A model generated the notes under the pieces. That model was not told the origin of the DNA. It saw nothing but the letters and a program-made list of their open reading frames with translations, and ran no database searches. DNA of 64,000 nucleotides from Balanoglossus misakiensis (Eukaryota; Hemichordata): positions 6,262,001 to 6,326,000 of the forward strand of contig CM082584.2 of NCBI GenBank assembly GCA_040954595.2, read 5' to 3'. Position numbers and translations under genes: made by a program. Shown piece by piece: positions 49,008-61,247 of the stretch. How positions within the stretch are numbered: position 1 is the first letter of the stretch; the number at the start of each line of letters is the position of its first letter.

Positions 49008-50097
49008 CCAAAATCTCCGGGATGAAGTTTATTTTCACTTCGTTTTGATTTTCGTAGCAAATTGAAACGATTAAAGTGTTATACAAATTGTATTTTTACT
49101 TGATGTTTAAAATAATATGTGCAAAGCTGTAAGTTTTGACTGCAAAAATCTTTGCCTTTCACGTGGTGACTTGGGGAGAAATTTAGTCGTCCTTCAGTCA
49201 GTCCTAGAGACACAAACCATAGTCTGTGTGCCCTGACATACACCACGAATGTATACTAGGCCGGACTTTTATGCAGGTATATATCTGTTTTGTTCCGGAT
49301 CCTTTATAAGTTACTTTGATGTCTGTATATTTGAATTTTCGACTGTTATTAACGGAGATCGTGAACTTGCTGGCCAAGTGCTGATTAAAAAAAGTTATTG
49401 CATGATTAATTTTTTTAACATATTTCTTCTTGGGTCTTGCAAAATATTCGCCCTTTAAAATATTTCGAGAAATGTAAAGAATTTGCTAATCAAACTGCTG
49501 TTAACGTAGCAAGAATGTCACGTGTACAATTTACCATCATAGTACATTGTATCCGGTAATGATTGCAATTACATGTAGTCTGATCTTTGTTGGTAAAGAC
49601 TTTGGAAACAGTCACTTATTTTTGAGTTTTGATAAAAACGACGATTTATTAGCAATAAAAACGATGACAGAGAAAGAAAATCTTGATCTTGTTGTACTTC
49701 TGTTAAGAGACAAAGCTGCTGCTCTTTTCGATAGAGATTTGATAACGTTTGGTTTCGCGCTAGCTATTCGCGTTTGCCGTTTGCGCCCTCGAACGACTGG
49801 TCTGCCAGTCCGGGCGGGGGGATTCACTCACTAACAGCTCAAGTTCCGTCAGCTACGAGGCCTTTGAAATTTACGTGGTCGGTACACTGAAATGCGCCCT
49901 CAACTGCAGGTTTGCCAAGCGAGACAGGCAGATGAAGCCAGGGTTTGTCGGCTCGGTTGAACGTTGAGGGCACACACCCGCTAAGAAGATACGTTTGCGA
50001 AGGAAGTGATCATGGGGCCTGCGAGAGAATCGGGCCGGGGAGCTCGGGGGAATCGTAACTCTAACATGTTCGAATCTTAGCGAGAAAGCAAGCAATT

Positions 50098-50102
<5 letters not shown>

Positions 50103-50148
<46 letters not shown>

Positions 50149-50156
50149 ATCCATTG

Positions 50157-50187
<31 letters not shown>
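50103..50187. repeat. (CT)n followed by (TGTC)n
   Basis: About 19 CT units (50103-50140), a short interruption, then about seven TGTC units (50157-50187). Confidence 0.9.
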
Positions 50188-52345
50188 TTATGTCCCTCGC
50201 ATCATCGGACATGTCTTTCGCTCTCCTCCATCGTCGCTTGGATTTGATGAATGGTTCCTCTTTTCAATTAAGTCTGTGAGCGTTTGTGAGACTCCAGGGT
50301 TTGAGAAGTCTCCTGCATGATATATGAGCGGGTAAAACCGCAATTATTTCACTGCAAAGCAGTCAAGACATAAGCGCAACCGAGTGCTAAAGGAGGATTC
50401 GTTATTCCCAAATTGTTGAAGTGAGATTTCATATGAAGTATTACACAGCTTCATAGGGGTTTATGTATGTTCAATTGCTAACGTCCAATGCAACTATAGC
50501 ATGTTTATCAACTTGGTGCTTGGTATGGGCTGGAAAATATCCCAGTTCCAGTTTTTTTATTGACCTACGCTTCTTTGCGAAATGGGGTTAATAAATCGCT
50601 TGTCGAGATACTGTCATGTCATGTTTATCATTTTGGTGCCTGGAAGATCCCCCCTTTTCTGCTTTTAATCATTGACGTTCAAGATATAACAAGTACAGAA
50701 ACGTGGCGGGGTACGAAATATTTTAATATAAGGGAGAACCATTAATTTGATTTCTGGGGGTGGGTGGAGGCTTTTTGGTGGGGAGTTGTTGTCACGTGAT
50801 GCAGAGAGAAAAGGTGGGCTGGCAATCGTAAAAAGGATTCTGCAACATGGCTGAAAAAAATGCTGTCATCCTCAAATCCCCCCAAGGAAATCGAATGGTT
50901 CTCCCCTTTATAACAGGACATGGACTAAACAGCAACTCACTGATGGAAAACAGATGTACATCCCCTACTTTCCCAATTTGACGTCAGTCCTATTCTTGTC
51001 AGTAGCAGGCCTGATGCAGTTATTGAGCGAGGCACAGCAGCGCGCACCCTCGGAGTTACCTCTGACAACACCTCTCCTGGTTCGAAGACATGTTGTCACC
51101 ACCTATGAAAGTACAACGTGTTTACTTACTGCCATTAATTAGAATTCGACCCAGCCCCCTCTGCCAGAAACATGCGTCTAAATAAATGTATTCAACCTTT
51201 GTTACTGACTGGCCTAACGCCATGTTCTGTTACGCAGCTCTATCAACCACACACGACACTAGCTACAAGTGTTGACTGACTTCGACATGTTTTTCGGACC
51301 CCAAACCGTGGAATTCTCATCCGCGAACAGGCTCATCCATAAAACCTATTTAATTAATAGTTAATGACAGGAGACTTTTACTAATTTTGCAAAGACTCGC
51401 TCATGTGTATTAACAAATTACAGCATCATCTCAGTTGGCCGCCTCATCAATTACTTGTATCGATGGCTAGGCAATGGGGACATGTGCAAACAGTAGCCCG
51501 AATTTGTTTCATAGTAGGCCTAATTACAAGTAAGATTATGAGAATAGATGAACATATGGGGGGACCATTGCTTGGGTGACATACTCAGGTAGATTAAAGG
51601 GGACAAATCGCTCTCTTTTTGACGTTTTGGGGGTCAATTCTCGTCGATACGAAAAGTTGCCTACTGGCCAACTGTAAACAATGATCTCCACTGTGCTTGT
51701 AGACCTTACAAGATGAAACATGTATTCTTGGTACATTGTATTACAAAACGGTCAATAATTTAGAATCAGCCTTTTCCGATGATTGTCACTTCTTAATATA
51801 AAAATAACACAAGCAACAGAAGACCCGAAATTGAAATTGCAAAATTGTGCAATTTAACGAGTGACACATGATACAGTTTAGTCACGGATCGTACATATAT
51901 ACAAAAGCAAAGAAAAAGCTATTTACTGGAAAAAAATAAGTGTTCAGAGGATAATGTACGTTGATTAAATTGGTTGCCACTCATTTGGCATCGTGGAGAC
52001 CAAACACAAGAGCTGGCGCGTGATCTTCTGAATTTTCTTTTTCCCCCGTCCACCCCCGTGCGCTGTAATAGTTTCGCCATTCACACATATAAAGGCATGA
52101 GGCGACAAGGTCTACATAATTGGTCGCGACAGACCTCCTGAGTGTTGCTGGTGTGAGGGGTTTACTTTGTCAGCTTTCGCGTTTGAAGCCTGCAGGTATG
52201 TACTGAAACGTGAGGAGGCAATTTCTGGTAAATTCCGAGTCATTGTTCATCCTACGAGGTAGAAAGAGTGTAGATTTTCAACAGACATGCCCACACTGAC
52301 TTGATAAATGATATCTCGGCTGGTAACATATTTCATAATGTCTCA

Positions 52346-52347
52346 TC

Positions 52348-52428
<81 letters not shown>
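52346..52428. repeat. (GAT)n microsatellite
   Basis: About 27 uninterrupted GAT units. The poly-Asp, poly-His and poly-Ser ORFs through it are artefacts. Confidence 0.95.
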
Positions 52429-53559
52429 TCTGCAGACTGTTTTTTTTACAACTTGAATTTGATTCTGAAAGGTTGAATTCATTGTTATTGATATGATGAT
52501 CAGTTGGGGCAAGAAGTTCGTTGTGAATGATATACGATTCATAGAACACAGAACATTGCTGCAAAGATCTATTTTCGTCAATGCGTCGCGTGGCACGGAA
52601 ACAAGGCACGCCAAATGGCAAGTGAAAGCGGATCAACCGAAATGCTGATTCCGGTGTGTTCCCACAGGCATGTCGCAGCGTAGGCAGTGCTGCAGCCGTC
52701 ATTGAATACCCGAATCTTTTCATGTTGGGCTAGACTATTGGATTAGGTAACATAATTCCAAATAAATGGTGCTAAGGTTGTAGATGGTGCAGAAACGGAA
52801 AAGATAGGACCCTCCCTCATTACATTGTGCTTTAGTATCAAGTTCAAAGCAACATTTATTTTTTCGCTTTTGCTTTCAGCATATACTCTGCAGACGATGA
52901 CTTTTCAGTCGCTTTATGTGGGCATGCTCCGAATGGGATATGTGATACTAAAAGCTTATCCCAGTTCTTCGCATACAAGGACAAATAACACATTGGAAAC
53001 TATTTTAGGATAATTGCATACGAGTACGAGCAACATGTAATTATAACGAACGACGTGCTTTGCATTTTGAGAGAAAGTCATATTTGAACAAAAGAGAATG
53101 ACAAGTAAAGGCGGGTAGGCCTATGAGGTGACATGAATTCAGTCATCTCAAAATAGTTCCAATTCAGGCAAACGTTGGAAACATGATAGGTTTGTGTTGT
53201 AACTGTTGTCTTGTTTGAAATTCATTATATATATCTGCTGTAAAACACTTTATTTTCGGGAGTTGAAATCTTCGCGATATCGAGAGAGGCCACTGTTTCG
53301 CTAGAACTAATTTTCGCGTTCTCTTATTTCATTCACTGCATCGTTATCTTTAAAAAAACTACGCGACTTTTTATGTACACTCTATTTTGGCTCTCGTATT
53401 TCGCGAAAATTATTGCTCGCGAAAATAAATTGTTTTACAGTAGGTTTTTTCGGTGTGTACTAATAAATGGTCTTTGTGATTTTGCGATTTTTACTGAACT
53501 CCACCACGATCCTTTACAATCTTTTCTATTTGGTTATATCAATGTATTGTTTTACTGTC

Positions 53560-53569
53560 TTCGATACAG
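53560..53569 (+). promoter_or_regulatory. Probable 3' splice acceptor of a 5' UTR intron (GPCR)
   Basis: The T/C-rich tract ending CTTCGATACAG lies immediately upstream of the start codon. The alternative reading is a donor (CAG/GTAAGA) at the same place, which would cut just before the ATG. Confidence 0.4.
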
Positions 53570-53576
53570 GTAAGAA

Positions 53577-54677
53577 ATGGCCAATGTAGAAGACAACAAC
53601 GCTTCCTGCCTGGTGATAACAAAGGATAACATAGACGACTTCAAATATTCGCCAGTCGACATCGCGCTGATAACCGTCTTCATGCCCGTTGTCTTCGCGG
53701 TGGGTTTGATCGGTAACTCCATGGTCGTCTATGTGTTCCTCCGCATGGAGCACATGCGCACGGTGACAAACCACTTCCTCGCCAGCTTAGCTATCGCGGA
53801 CATCCTCTTCTTGATTTCTGCGAATCCCATATTTTGGGTGCAGTATTCGCTCACCAGCGCAAGGAATGACTACGGCGTGTTTGGGGTTGGCGCTTGTAAG
53901 ATCGCTGTTACGACAATACCCGATGTGTGCTTTCTGGTGTCGACCACCACGGTCGTTCTGTTGACCGTCGAGCGCTACCTGGGCATATGCTGGCCTCTGA
54001 AGTTTAAAACCGGCACCAAACCGAAGGCCGTTGCCACGATCGCACTGACGTGGGCGCTGACTGTCCTCTGTAAATCTCCCCAGATCCATTTTGCTGGTTT
54101 GTCGACATTATGCCTGGACTTGTCCCGATTCACGAATACCAGTAGTAGACCATCTTTGCCGCCAACAATCGAGATGTGCAGCTTCTGTTCGCTGGAAAGT
54201 CACGGAGCCGAAACGTGCGCTATTTGGAGAAGGTTTCTCGCGTTGGACAACGTGTTGATTCTCTTCACCATTCCCCTTATAGCGGTTCTGTACTACTTCA
54301 TCGTCTCTCAACTGCATCGTCAGTCCAAGTCCGTGGCCGTCAGCGCGGCCAGCAAACAGCAGGCCATACGCATGCTCATCGTCACCGTGGCGACGTACAT
54401 TGTGTGTGTGACGCCATTTAGGGTGCTGAATTTGCTGGATATATGGAACTACCAGATACCGCCATATATGACGTGGGTGCTGGTCAACGTGGCCAGGGTC
54501 CTCCAGCATCTCAATTCGGCGGTGAATCCCATCATATACAACGCCATGTCTGACAAGTACCGCCGTGCGTTCAAGCAGGCGTTCGGGTGTTTCGCCTGTC
54601 ACCTCCCGAGGAACGTGCGTCCCAAAACCGAACAGACATATAGTATCGCTCTTCCGAACAGAACCACTAGCCATTAG
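53577..54677 (+). CDS. Class A (rhodopsin-family) peptide-type GPCR
   Basis: This is a 366-residue single-exon receptor. TM1 is about 27-52 (GN at 46-47), TM2 64-86 (LAIAD), TM3 107-130 followed by ERY at 132-134, TM4 150-167, TM5 222-246, TM6 262-285 and TM7 300-322 with NPIIY at 317-321. N-glycosylation sequons are present in the N-terminus (NAS, residue 8) and ECL2 (NTS, residue 187). The TM3 cysteine (107) and ECL2 cysteines can form the usual disulfide. The HMRTVTN after TM1 and the LNSAVNPIIYNAMSDKYRRAF end resemble TRH-receptor/ghrelin/neuromedin-type peptide receptors; the ligand is unknown. TM6 has CVTPF in place of the common CWxP. The ATG has a good context (AAGAAATGG), and a pyrimidine-rich ATACAG acceptor sits 8 bases upstream (ending 53569), suggesting a 5' UTR intron. 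Confidence 0.88.
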   Translation: MANVEDNNASCLVITKDNIDDFKYSPVDIALITVFMPVVFAVGLIGNSMVVYVFLRMEHMRTVTNHFLASLAIADILFLISANPIFWVQYSLTSARNDYGVFGVGACKIAVTTIPDVCFLVSTTTVVLLTVERYLGICWPLKFKTGTKPKAVATIALTWALTVLCKSPQIHFAGLSTLCLDLSRFTNTSSRPSLPPTIEMCSFCSLESHGAETCAIWRRFLALDNVLILFTIPLIAVLYYFIVSQLHRQSKSVAVSAASKQQAIRMLIVTVATYIVCVTPFRVLNLLDIWNYQIPPYMTWVLVNVARVLQHLNSAVNPIIYNAMSDKYRRAFKQAFGCFACHLPRNVRPKTEQTYSIALPNRTTSH

Positions 54678-55062
54678 TTCGTGTATTTTTTTTCTTTTTC
54701 TTTTTATTACGGACTTGGCTAGTCTAGAATTCACACTCGTCCAACGACACGACACGGCCTTTGCCACTGGAAAACAATTCGCGGACGTTTGAAAATCAAC
54801 CATCAACTTTCTTTGGGACGGACTGCTTATACATGTAGTAATTTGCTAAGCCCGATTCAACTGGATAAACAGGACTTAAATGCATCACCGGCTTTTTGTC
54901 TGTGAATGCATTAAAGCCCCATAAAGTTGTCACTTTTTTTAATTATTGTCTCGTATAATGTAGCCTGGTCTCCATACCCAGTGTGTTTTATAGTCAAGTA
55001 GATAGACTCACACACAATGCTGCTACGTATAATGAACTGAGATACGATAGAAAGTGTGTTAA

Positions 55063-55119
55063 AATAAAACTTTTGAGCTATTTTAAATTCCCTGTATAAT
55101 CACGATTCATACCAATAAA
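55063..55119 (+). terminator. Two AATAAA poly(A) signals for the GPCR
   Basis: Hexamers at 55063-55068 and 55114-55119, about 390-440 bases after the stop codon. Confidence 0.5.
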
Positions 55120-56805
55120 GCTTGTGATGATCATGCACTATATGTACCAACAGTTTTCTCTAGCTTGATTCATTACAGTACGTTGTAACGCGGTCACTCC
55201 ACACCGTGGTTGTGAGCTAGTGGCCACGTTATGGGCACCAGAGATTGATTTTAAGGTCGGTAAACTAGTCATTGTGGGCACGATATTTTTTTTTACCATA
55301 ACAGTGCATTAGTTGACTGTGAGTCACGAGATCGCACTGCCAATATTTCGGAAAACGTTGATGATGGAAGTGGCCAATTGTACGTTCCGCATAGGTCAGT
55401 TTTTACGTTCCGCATAAAGAGCAAGAGTTTGCCAAATGACGATGGTTTTCTCTCATTCGAATTCCATACAAGGTTTCCTGGGACAAAACTGCAGGCCTGA
55501 CACGATGGCGCTTGTTTATGCGGGGGGGGGGGGGGTCCGCGACCATACCCATCCATCATTTTAGTAGAATTGTGTAAACTGCTGTTTTTATCCACCACAT
55601 TTGCTGGTAGTTTGGGTTAAACTTAAAACACTCTCCTCGAGCAAAGATGATGTTGTGTTTTATGCTACGTGACTTAAACTAGAGGCCTGGGCTAGATTAC
55701 AGTGGGCTGGAGGCAAGTCAACGCTGGGTTTTTATTGAAGTCGTTCACTCCGGGATCAAAAGGTCGTGTGTGTGCGTCGAATAGAATCGTAAAGATACCC
55801 CGCATACAGGTTTCCTTGTCGTTTGGTCTATAATTATGGATTCCTTCAGAGCGTTTTATATTGCTAAAAGTCACGGTATTGATACGGGTGGCAGCTAGCA
55901 GGAGGCAGTTTGCGATGAAATTGTTACAGGCCGTGTAAAAAAAAATAAGCCAATTTCGTGACCCCCCCCATATGACCTTTTCTTCTTGGCATTTTGTTGG
56001 TACGAGTTTACCATTTTCATCAACCATACTATCGATTTCAATTGACCACGAAGAATATTTGGATATCGGTGAAGATGAAAATGCAAACCACGGAGAAATG
56101 CAGAATATTTACCCGTCAAAACAGGTGAGTTGTGTCATCGGTTAACCGCGGTTATGTACAATCAAATTTGTTATTTGATGTTATTGGATGTAGACTTGTT
56201 GTTGTGTGCTTGGTTTGGGTGTACAAAGGGTATTCTGCTTGTATATATATCGCTAACACAGGTGATGAGGCGTTTCCATTTTCCTGCTATGATGGAGCGC
56301 CATCTAGTGGCCAATTGTAAGTTGGCTGACTGGTGATGAAATTGCTCTTCGGTACCCCGTACTTTTGTTCAGGATTCAAAGTAAGTTGAGAATAGGATGG
56401 AATTCGAGTTACTTTATTGCGAAATACCAACACATTTTGTTTTCTTGTGCCCTAATTTGTGTTCATTTCTATTCCTCCTCATTTTATAGAGGGTGCATTT
56501 GAATCATTGGCCCCATGCCTCAGTTACATCATGGAGGTACCATGGAGGTTCATGGTGTTTATACATCGTGTAGCGCGTCATCGGTTTTCGCCCTTCTTAG
56601 TGCAACCCCAGGTACAGTCTCTCGTCTGTAAAACTACAGAAACACTTTCCTGCGACTTACATGTTGTACAAGTCATTGAAGCGTGTGTAATCTTGTGTGT
56701 AGCACAAATCTCATGAATGTGATGTACATGTCATGTGTACCTGCAGTCATATGCATGCTGCAACAAGCGTTCGGTATTGCGCCCTCAAGCAACGTGTTTT
56801 TGTAT

Positions 56806-56817
56806 TCTCCAAAATGG
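56806..56817 (+). promoter_or_regulatory. YY1-like motif upstream of HMGXB4
   Basis: CCAAAATGGCGG resembles the AAGATGGCGGC element found near the start sites of many animal housekeeping genes. It lies about 175 bases before the predicted HMGXB4 start codon. Confidence 0.35.
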
Positions 56818-56989
56818 CGGTTTTGTTTTGATATTTGTGAGTGTGAGAAATCTCCCCTAATTACGGCGATTCCCGGGGATCTGCGGTACTGCTGTGGAGA
56901 TCTTCGCCCGAAGAACGCCACCTGGCACCAGAGTACTCGGGTTCACCGCAGTTGCACGGACAATCTTCGGTGAAATAACTGATGTAATC

Positions 56990-59900
56990 ATGTCCAGCCG
57001 ACAAAGCAAGAGAAAGCGCCCGTCAACTGAATATCAAGAAGACTCCGAATACTACGCTTCGAAGAGGTCTGCAAAACGGGCGAAGAAGGCCGCAGAGTCA
57101 GTTAGTAGTGAGTAGACGATGTAATCCATGATCTCTACAGACATATCTAACGTACCTTCCCTTCGCACGATTGCCAGAAACCAGAACTATCTAAATTTTA
57201 TAAAACACCCGCCGGTAAATGTAGCAGCGCCCTCATTGACCTGGGTCAAACGGTTGTGTACATTTCTCTGTTTATATATTTCAGCGATAAAATAATCCCC
57301 CCCCCCCCCCGGGAATGCAACTTATTAGAATCCCTCTGGGTCAAGAGCTTATTAAAGGGTTATTACAAGAAACTAGAAATGATATATATGTATGAAAGCA
57401 ACATGGATGCTGCAGAGCTCTGTGAAGTAAAGTGGTTTTGTTCGTCAGTTAAAGATTCATGCTGGCACCAACATGTGCCAAGAAATGTCCTACCCTTATT
57501 CATTGTGTCAGAGAAGTCTGGCTGGTGTAGATTGACTTTATAACCGTAACTCCAGCAGGTTAGTGCTGAGCTGACAGTATGTAATCTGTACTCAGCCCTC
57601 ATAATCATTAACAGATTTCTCAGATGAAATATAATTAAACATTGCTGAGTGACCAACATTGATTCAATTCAAAATTCTTGTCGGCTCTATTGCCAGTCTA
57701 CAGGGTGAAGGTCATTGTAAGTAATTCATGATGGTTAGGGCCCCTGTCTGAACTGATTCTCTTGAATTATGTAAGGTATGCATGACAGTAAAGTGCCAAT
57801 TTTATTGACAGGTATTGGTAGCGTATCGCTGGACTCCAGCGACGAAAACTCCGATTGGCTGCAGTACGATCAGAGCGCCAACAGACCGACCCGGGTGAGG
57901 AAGAAATCGGCCAAATTACTGGAAGCGGAGGAGGAGGTGGAATTATTCCCGGTTGAGCAGCATCCGGGACTGGTCAAGTCGTCGGGGAAAAGGGACAAGA
58001 ATGGGAAGAGGGCGACGGGCAAGGACGAGGACCTGCTCTCCGGGTACAGTGCGGGACACGTTCCGGAGTTGAAGATCAGCATCGGGAAAGACCGGGAGGA
58101 GAAGGGGAGCAGCCGCAAGTCCAAGGATAAGAGGAAGAAATCGGGCGAGGGAATGCCGTCGGCCGCGCCCATGTACGCGCCCGCGGAAATCGTCCCGGAG
58201 TCGAAGCACAAGAGCTGGTCCAAGAAGAGTAAGAGAAACATTCCGGCGCCGCTGGAGAGCTATCCGCCGAGCCCGGTCAAGGATAAGGACAGCGGGATCA
58301 AACTGAAACTGATACTCTCTCCCAAGGAGAAGGAGAAATCGGAGGCGTTCTACTCCATCAGTTCCCCGGAGGCGGAGTTCGCCCCGGCGTCCACGCTAGA
58401 GAAGGAGAAGAAGAAGAAGCAGCGACGGAAAGACAAGGAGACCATCAAGACAAAGTTGACTTTCCACTCCGACGGCAGTCAGCAGAGTAGTCTGTCGGAG
58501 ATCGAGTCGAGCTTGCCGGAGTCGAAGAAGAGCAAAAAGAAGAAGAGGAAACAGGGGGAGGCGGACGAGGGGATGGATTTCCCGCCGGATATCACCACGG
58601 AGACGGGGGAGAAACCGGCGAAGAAGAAGAAAAAGAAGGCGCACGTCGAGGTGGCGCAGGGAAAGAGCGAGATCCCGATGTTCAACGAGCCGCCGCCGCT
58701 CATCATCGAGGAGAAGTCTCACAAGGAGAAGAAGAAGAAGCAGAAGAAGGACAAGAGAGAGAAGGACAAAAAGGAAAAGAAGGAGAAACCCAAGGATAAG
58801 AACAAAGACAAAATGAAAATCAAACTGAAAGTGCCCGGGGAGCGGCAGGAGGAGGTGGGAGGGTTCGACCGGGAGGTGTCGAAGGCACTGGCCGCGGAAA
58901 TGAACCACGGCGGGAACAGTCTGGATGCCAGACTCTCGGAATCCATTCCGAAGGCGGCACCCGCTGCTGCAGCAGTGCCGGAGAAGCAGAAAAAGTCTTC
59001 CAAACCCAAGGAAAAGAAGGAGAAGAAAGAATCAAAGAGCAAAGGAACCAAGAAAGAAAAGGGGAAGAAAGACAAAAAAGAGAAGGTCAGATGACGTGAT
59101 ATTCAGTTTGGATTTTTTTTAAACTGAAAAATCATAGCAACCATAGATGAAATTAATGATATAATAATAATGCTTTATAATTTCTCTGTGGTTTTATGTT
59201 AAGGTGATTGATAGCAAATGGTACAATATTCTTTTTTTTATAGAGTAAAAAACCACTGTCGGCGTACATGCTTTGGTGTAACCACTACCGGTCTAAATTG
59301 GTAGCTGACCATCCAGGCATAGGTAAGTCAGGAACTTCATGTGCCACAGCTGCCCTACGACTGATAGACACGTCTTTGCACTACACTCAGCAAAACTTAA
59401 TCATGCTTGTGTGATCCTTGCATATTGTAACTGGTTTGATCGAAAGAGATTTGAAAAGTTTTGTTGAGCCACTGATACATGTACTGACAAAATTAGTCTC
59501 AAAGGCTGAAAAATCCAATAATTCAGATAAACATAGCATAATAATAATGAATAATAATAGTGCTCAGATTTGGAAGATCAGATTGATGCAATGCCCTTTT
59601 TCTTCATATGCAAAGATATAAGCAAAAATAGTAACATTTGGTGGAATGAAAATATCGGTGATGACAGCTTTCCAGGCGTGTCCAAGATCTCCATAAGCTA
59701 TAAAAAATATAATGCTAAATGCATTAGATTATGGTCATGACATCACTTCAGTTTCTACTCTGAGATAAACAAGCGTCAATTTCTTGTAGATTTCTCCACG
59801 ATAAGCAAGAAGCTGGGAGCGATCTGGCAGCAGCTGTCGGTGAAGGAGAAAGCTAAATGGAAGCGGAGACAGAAAGTCCAGAAGACCAAACACAAGAACG

Positions 59901-60838
59901 TGCCCAACCTGTCCAGAAACAAGCACGAACTCAAGGACAAAGGCCCCAAGCAGAAACCAGGGAGCCCCGTGCGGAAGGCCAGCAGTCCAATCAGGTCGCA
60001 CGAGACGAACACCCAACCCATCGATATGGCTGCCTATCTCAAGTTGCTAGGAGAGTCCCTCAGCTTGGTGGGAAATAGACTTCAAGAACACCAGGTACTG
60101 TAGTTAGTTGCCTGTGAATGGTCTTTGTGGTTGTTTTTCTATTATGCAGACGGTGTGATTTGTTGGTCCCATTTCACTAATGTAGCATGTTTTTGTGTTG
60201 CAGGGTAGCATTGAGGTTCATGGTAGCTTGTCGGTGTTACTGGACTCCACGCTGTGCGCGCTGGGGCCATTGTTGTGTCTGACGTCACAGGTGAAGGAGC
60301 TGGACGGTTGTCCGCACAGCACCCAGGTGAGAGAGTTGTGCATCGTGGATGGGCCCTGTACGGCAAATGCATTGCACACGACCCATTTCACGGCTCGCAG
60401 GGTGGTTGAACCATGTTCTGTTCAAATGGTTTGAAATGAACTGAGCTTTAAAGGGACACGAGAGTGAAAAAAATCGCCAAATGAATACTCAGTCTCTACC
60501 ATTTATTCATTTGGGGCGAGTTTTTACTCTCATATCATACAAGCATACAAGCGGGATGGAAGTTGTGTGTGGTTGAATGTTCATTCACTACATATACACA
60601 TGTACATTGACATAAATGGTGTATTTTATCAAACATAATTAATGGAAAAGAGGCAGCAAGAGAGACACTTTGTCCCTTTAAGAAGCCTTTGGCCAAATAC
60701 CTTGAGATAGACACAGCGTTTTATTCTTGCGATCCTGCAAATCCTTTCATTCCTTTTTCTATTTTTTTTTTTTTTTTTTGTCGTCGTTTCTAGGTTTCTC
60801 TTCTGGATAATGTTGCCTACATCATGCCGGGTCTGTGA
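56990..60838 (+). CDS. HMGXB4: HMG box domain-containing protein 4 (HMGXB4)
   Basis: Six exons join in frame (1,944 nt, 647 residues): 56990-57107, 57812-59085, 59244-59322, 59790-60094, 60204-60326 and 60794-60838, all GT-AG. Exon 1 is a basic N-terminus ([17 protein letters not shown]). Exon 2 is a long Lys/Glu-rich region with the block [16 protein letters not shown], which is shared with vertebrate HMGXB4. Residues about 465-535 are the HMG box, split by an intron after HPGI ([14 protein letters not shown], then [13 protein letters not shown]). The C-terminus (568-647) reads [37 protein letters not shown] and [10 protein letters not shown], nearly identical to the vertebrate protein's end, which makes the orthology firm. 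The family consists of nuclear DNA-binding proteins linked to chromatin remodelling (NURF-associated) and Wnt repression. It is slightly longer than the roughly 600-residue human form, mainly in exon 2. The ATG is the first in its frame. Confidence 0.95.
57108..57811 (+). other. HMGXB4 intron 1
   Basis: From donor GTGAGT to acceptor TTATTGACAG. It contains a C-run at 57298-57310 and a short ORF with no support. Confidence 0.8.
60446..60682. mobile_element. MITE-like element in HMGXB4 intron 5
   Basis: CTTTAAAGGGACA on the left is mirrored by TGTCCCTTTAAG on the right (TG-bearing ends facing inward), enclosing about 237 bases with no ORF. A similar TTTAAAGGGACA occurs at 15301. Confidence 0.55.
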
Positions 60839-61154
60839 TGAAGATCATCACAAACATTTCTTTGCCGGCCCGGAACACATCAGCTTCCGTGAAGTTTGTC
60901 CAGGCCAAATGTCATCTCCAGTTTGTTACTGCTGATGATCGAAAAAGAACTGTGTGTGGGATTGTAAATATTTATTGTAGTCTAGATATCTAGACAAGAG
61001 TTTAAAGAACAAATCTTTTTTTTTTCTTATCCTTTTAAATTTTCCTCTGTCATTTCTCATGTTGTTCTCAGTGTCTGTCTTTCTTACCACCACCATTCCT
61101 GGAAAAGTTAAACAAAACCAAGTACATGTATACTTTTTTTTGCTAAAGGGTAGT

Positions 61155-61247
61155 TTCACCCTTTCACCACCATGGTTTGGTCCAAATCCACTGTTTTCTG
61201 TGGTTAAGTTGGACCTCTATGGAGGGAACTGGGGGTGAAAGGGTTAA
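61155..61247. mobile_element. Short inverted-repeat element, copy A
   Basis: The ends are ACCCTTTCACC and GGTGAAAGGGTT. The interior, CACCATGGTTTGGTCCAA, matches copy B at 63662-63753. About 93 bases, non-coding. Confidence 0.6.

Larger units (their letters stand above)
48675..53576. other. Gap between bHLH gene and GPCR
   Basis: It starts with the bHLH 3' UTR. No further gene is recognised. Microsatellites occur at 50103-50187 and 52346-52428. The 3' end probably holds the GPCR promoter or 5' UTR intron. Confidence 0.4.
54678..56989. other. GPCR 3' region and HMGXB4 promoter region
   Basis: No gene recognised. A G-run lies at 55521-55533. The right end has an ATGGCGG-containing (YY1-like) motif near 56809. 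Confidence 0.4.

Noticed and set aside
52308-52723. ORFs with poly-Asp, poly-His or poly-Ser
   Set aside because: Translations of the GAT microsatellite.
53787-54806. Antisense ORFs over the GPCR, including a 232-codon one
   Set aside because: Shadows of the receptor coding frame with no domain features.
57870-59075. Long minus-strand ORFs rich in Leu/Phe/Ser opposite HMGXB4 exon 2
   Set aside because: Complement of Lys-rich codons (AAG/AAA read as CTT/TTT); not membrane proteins.
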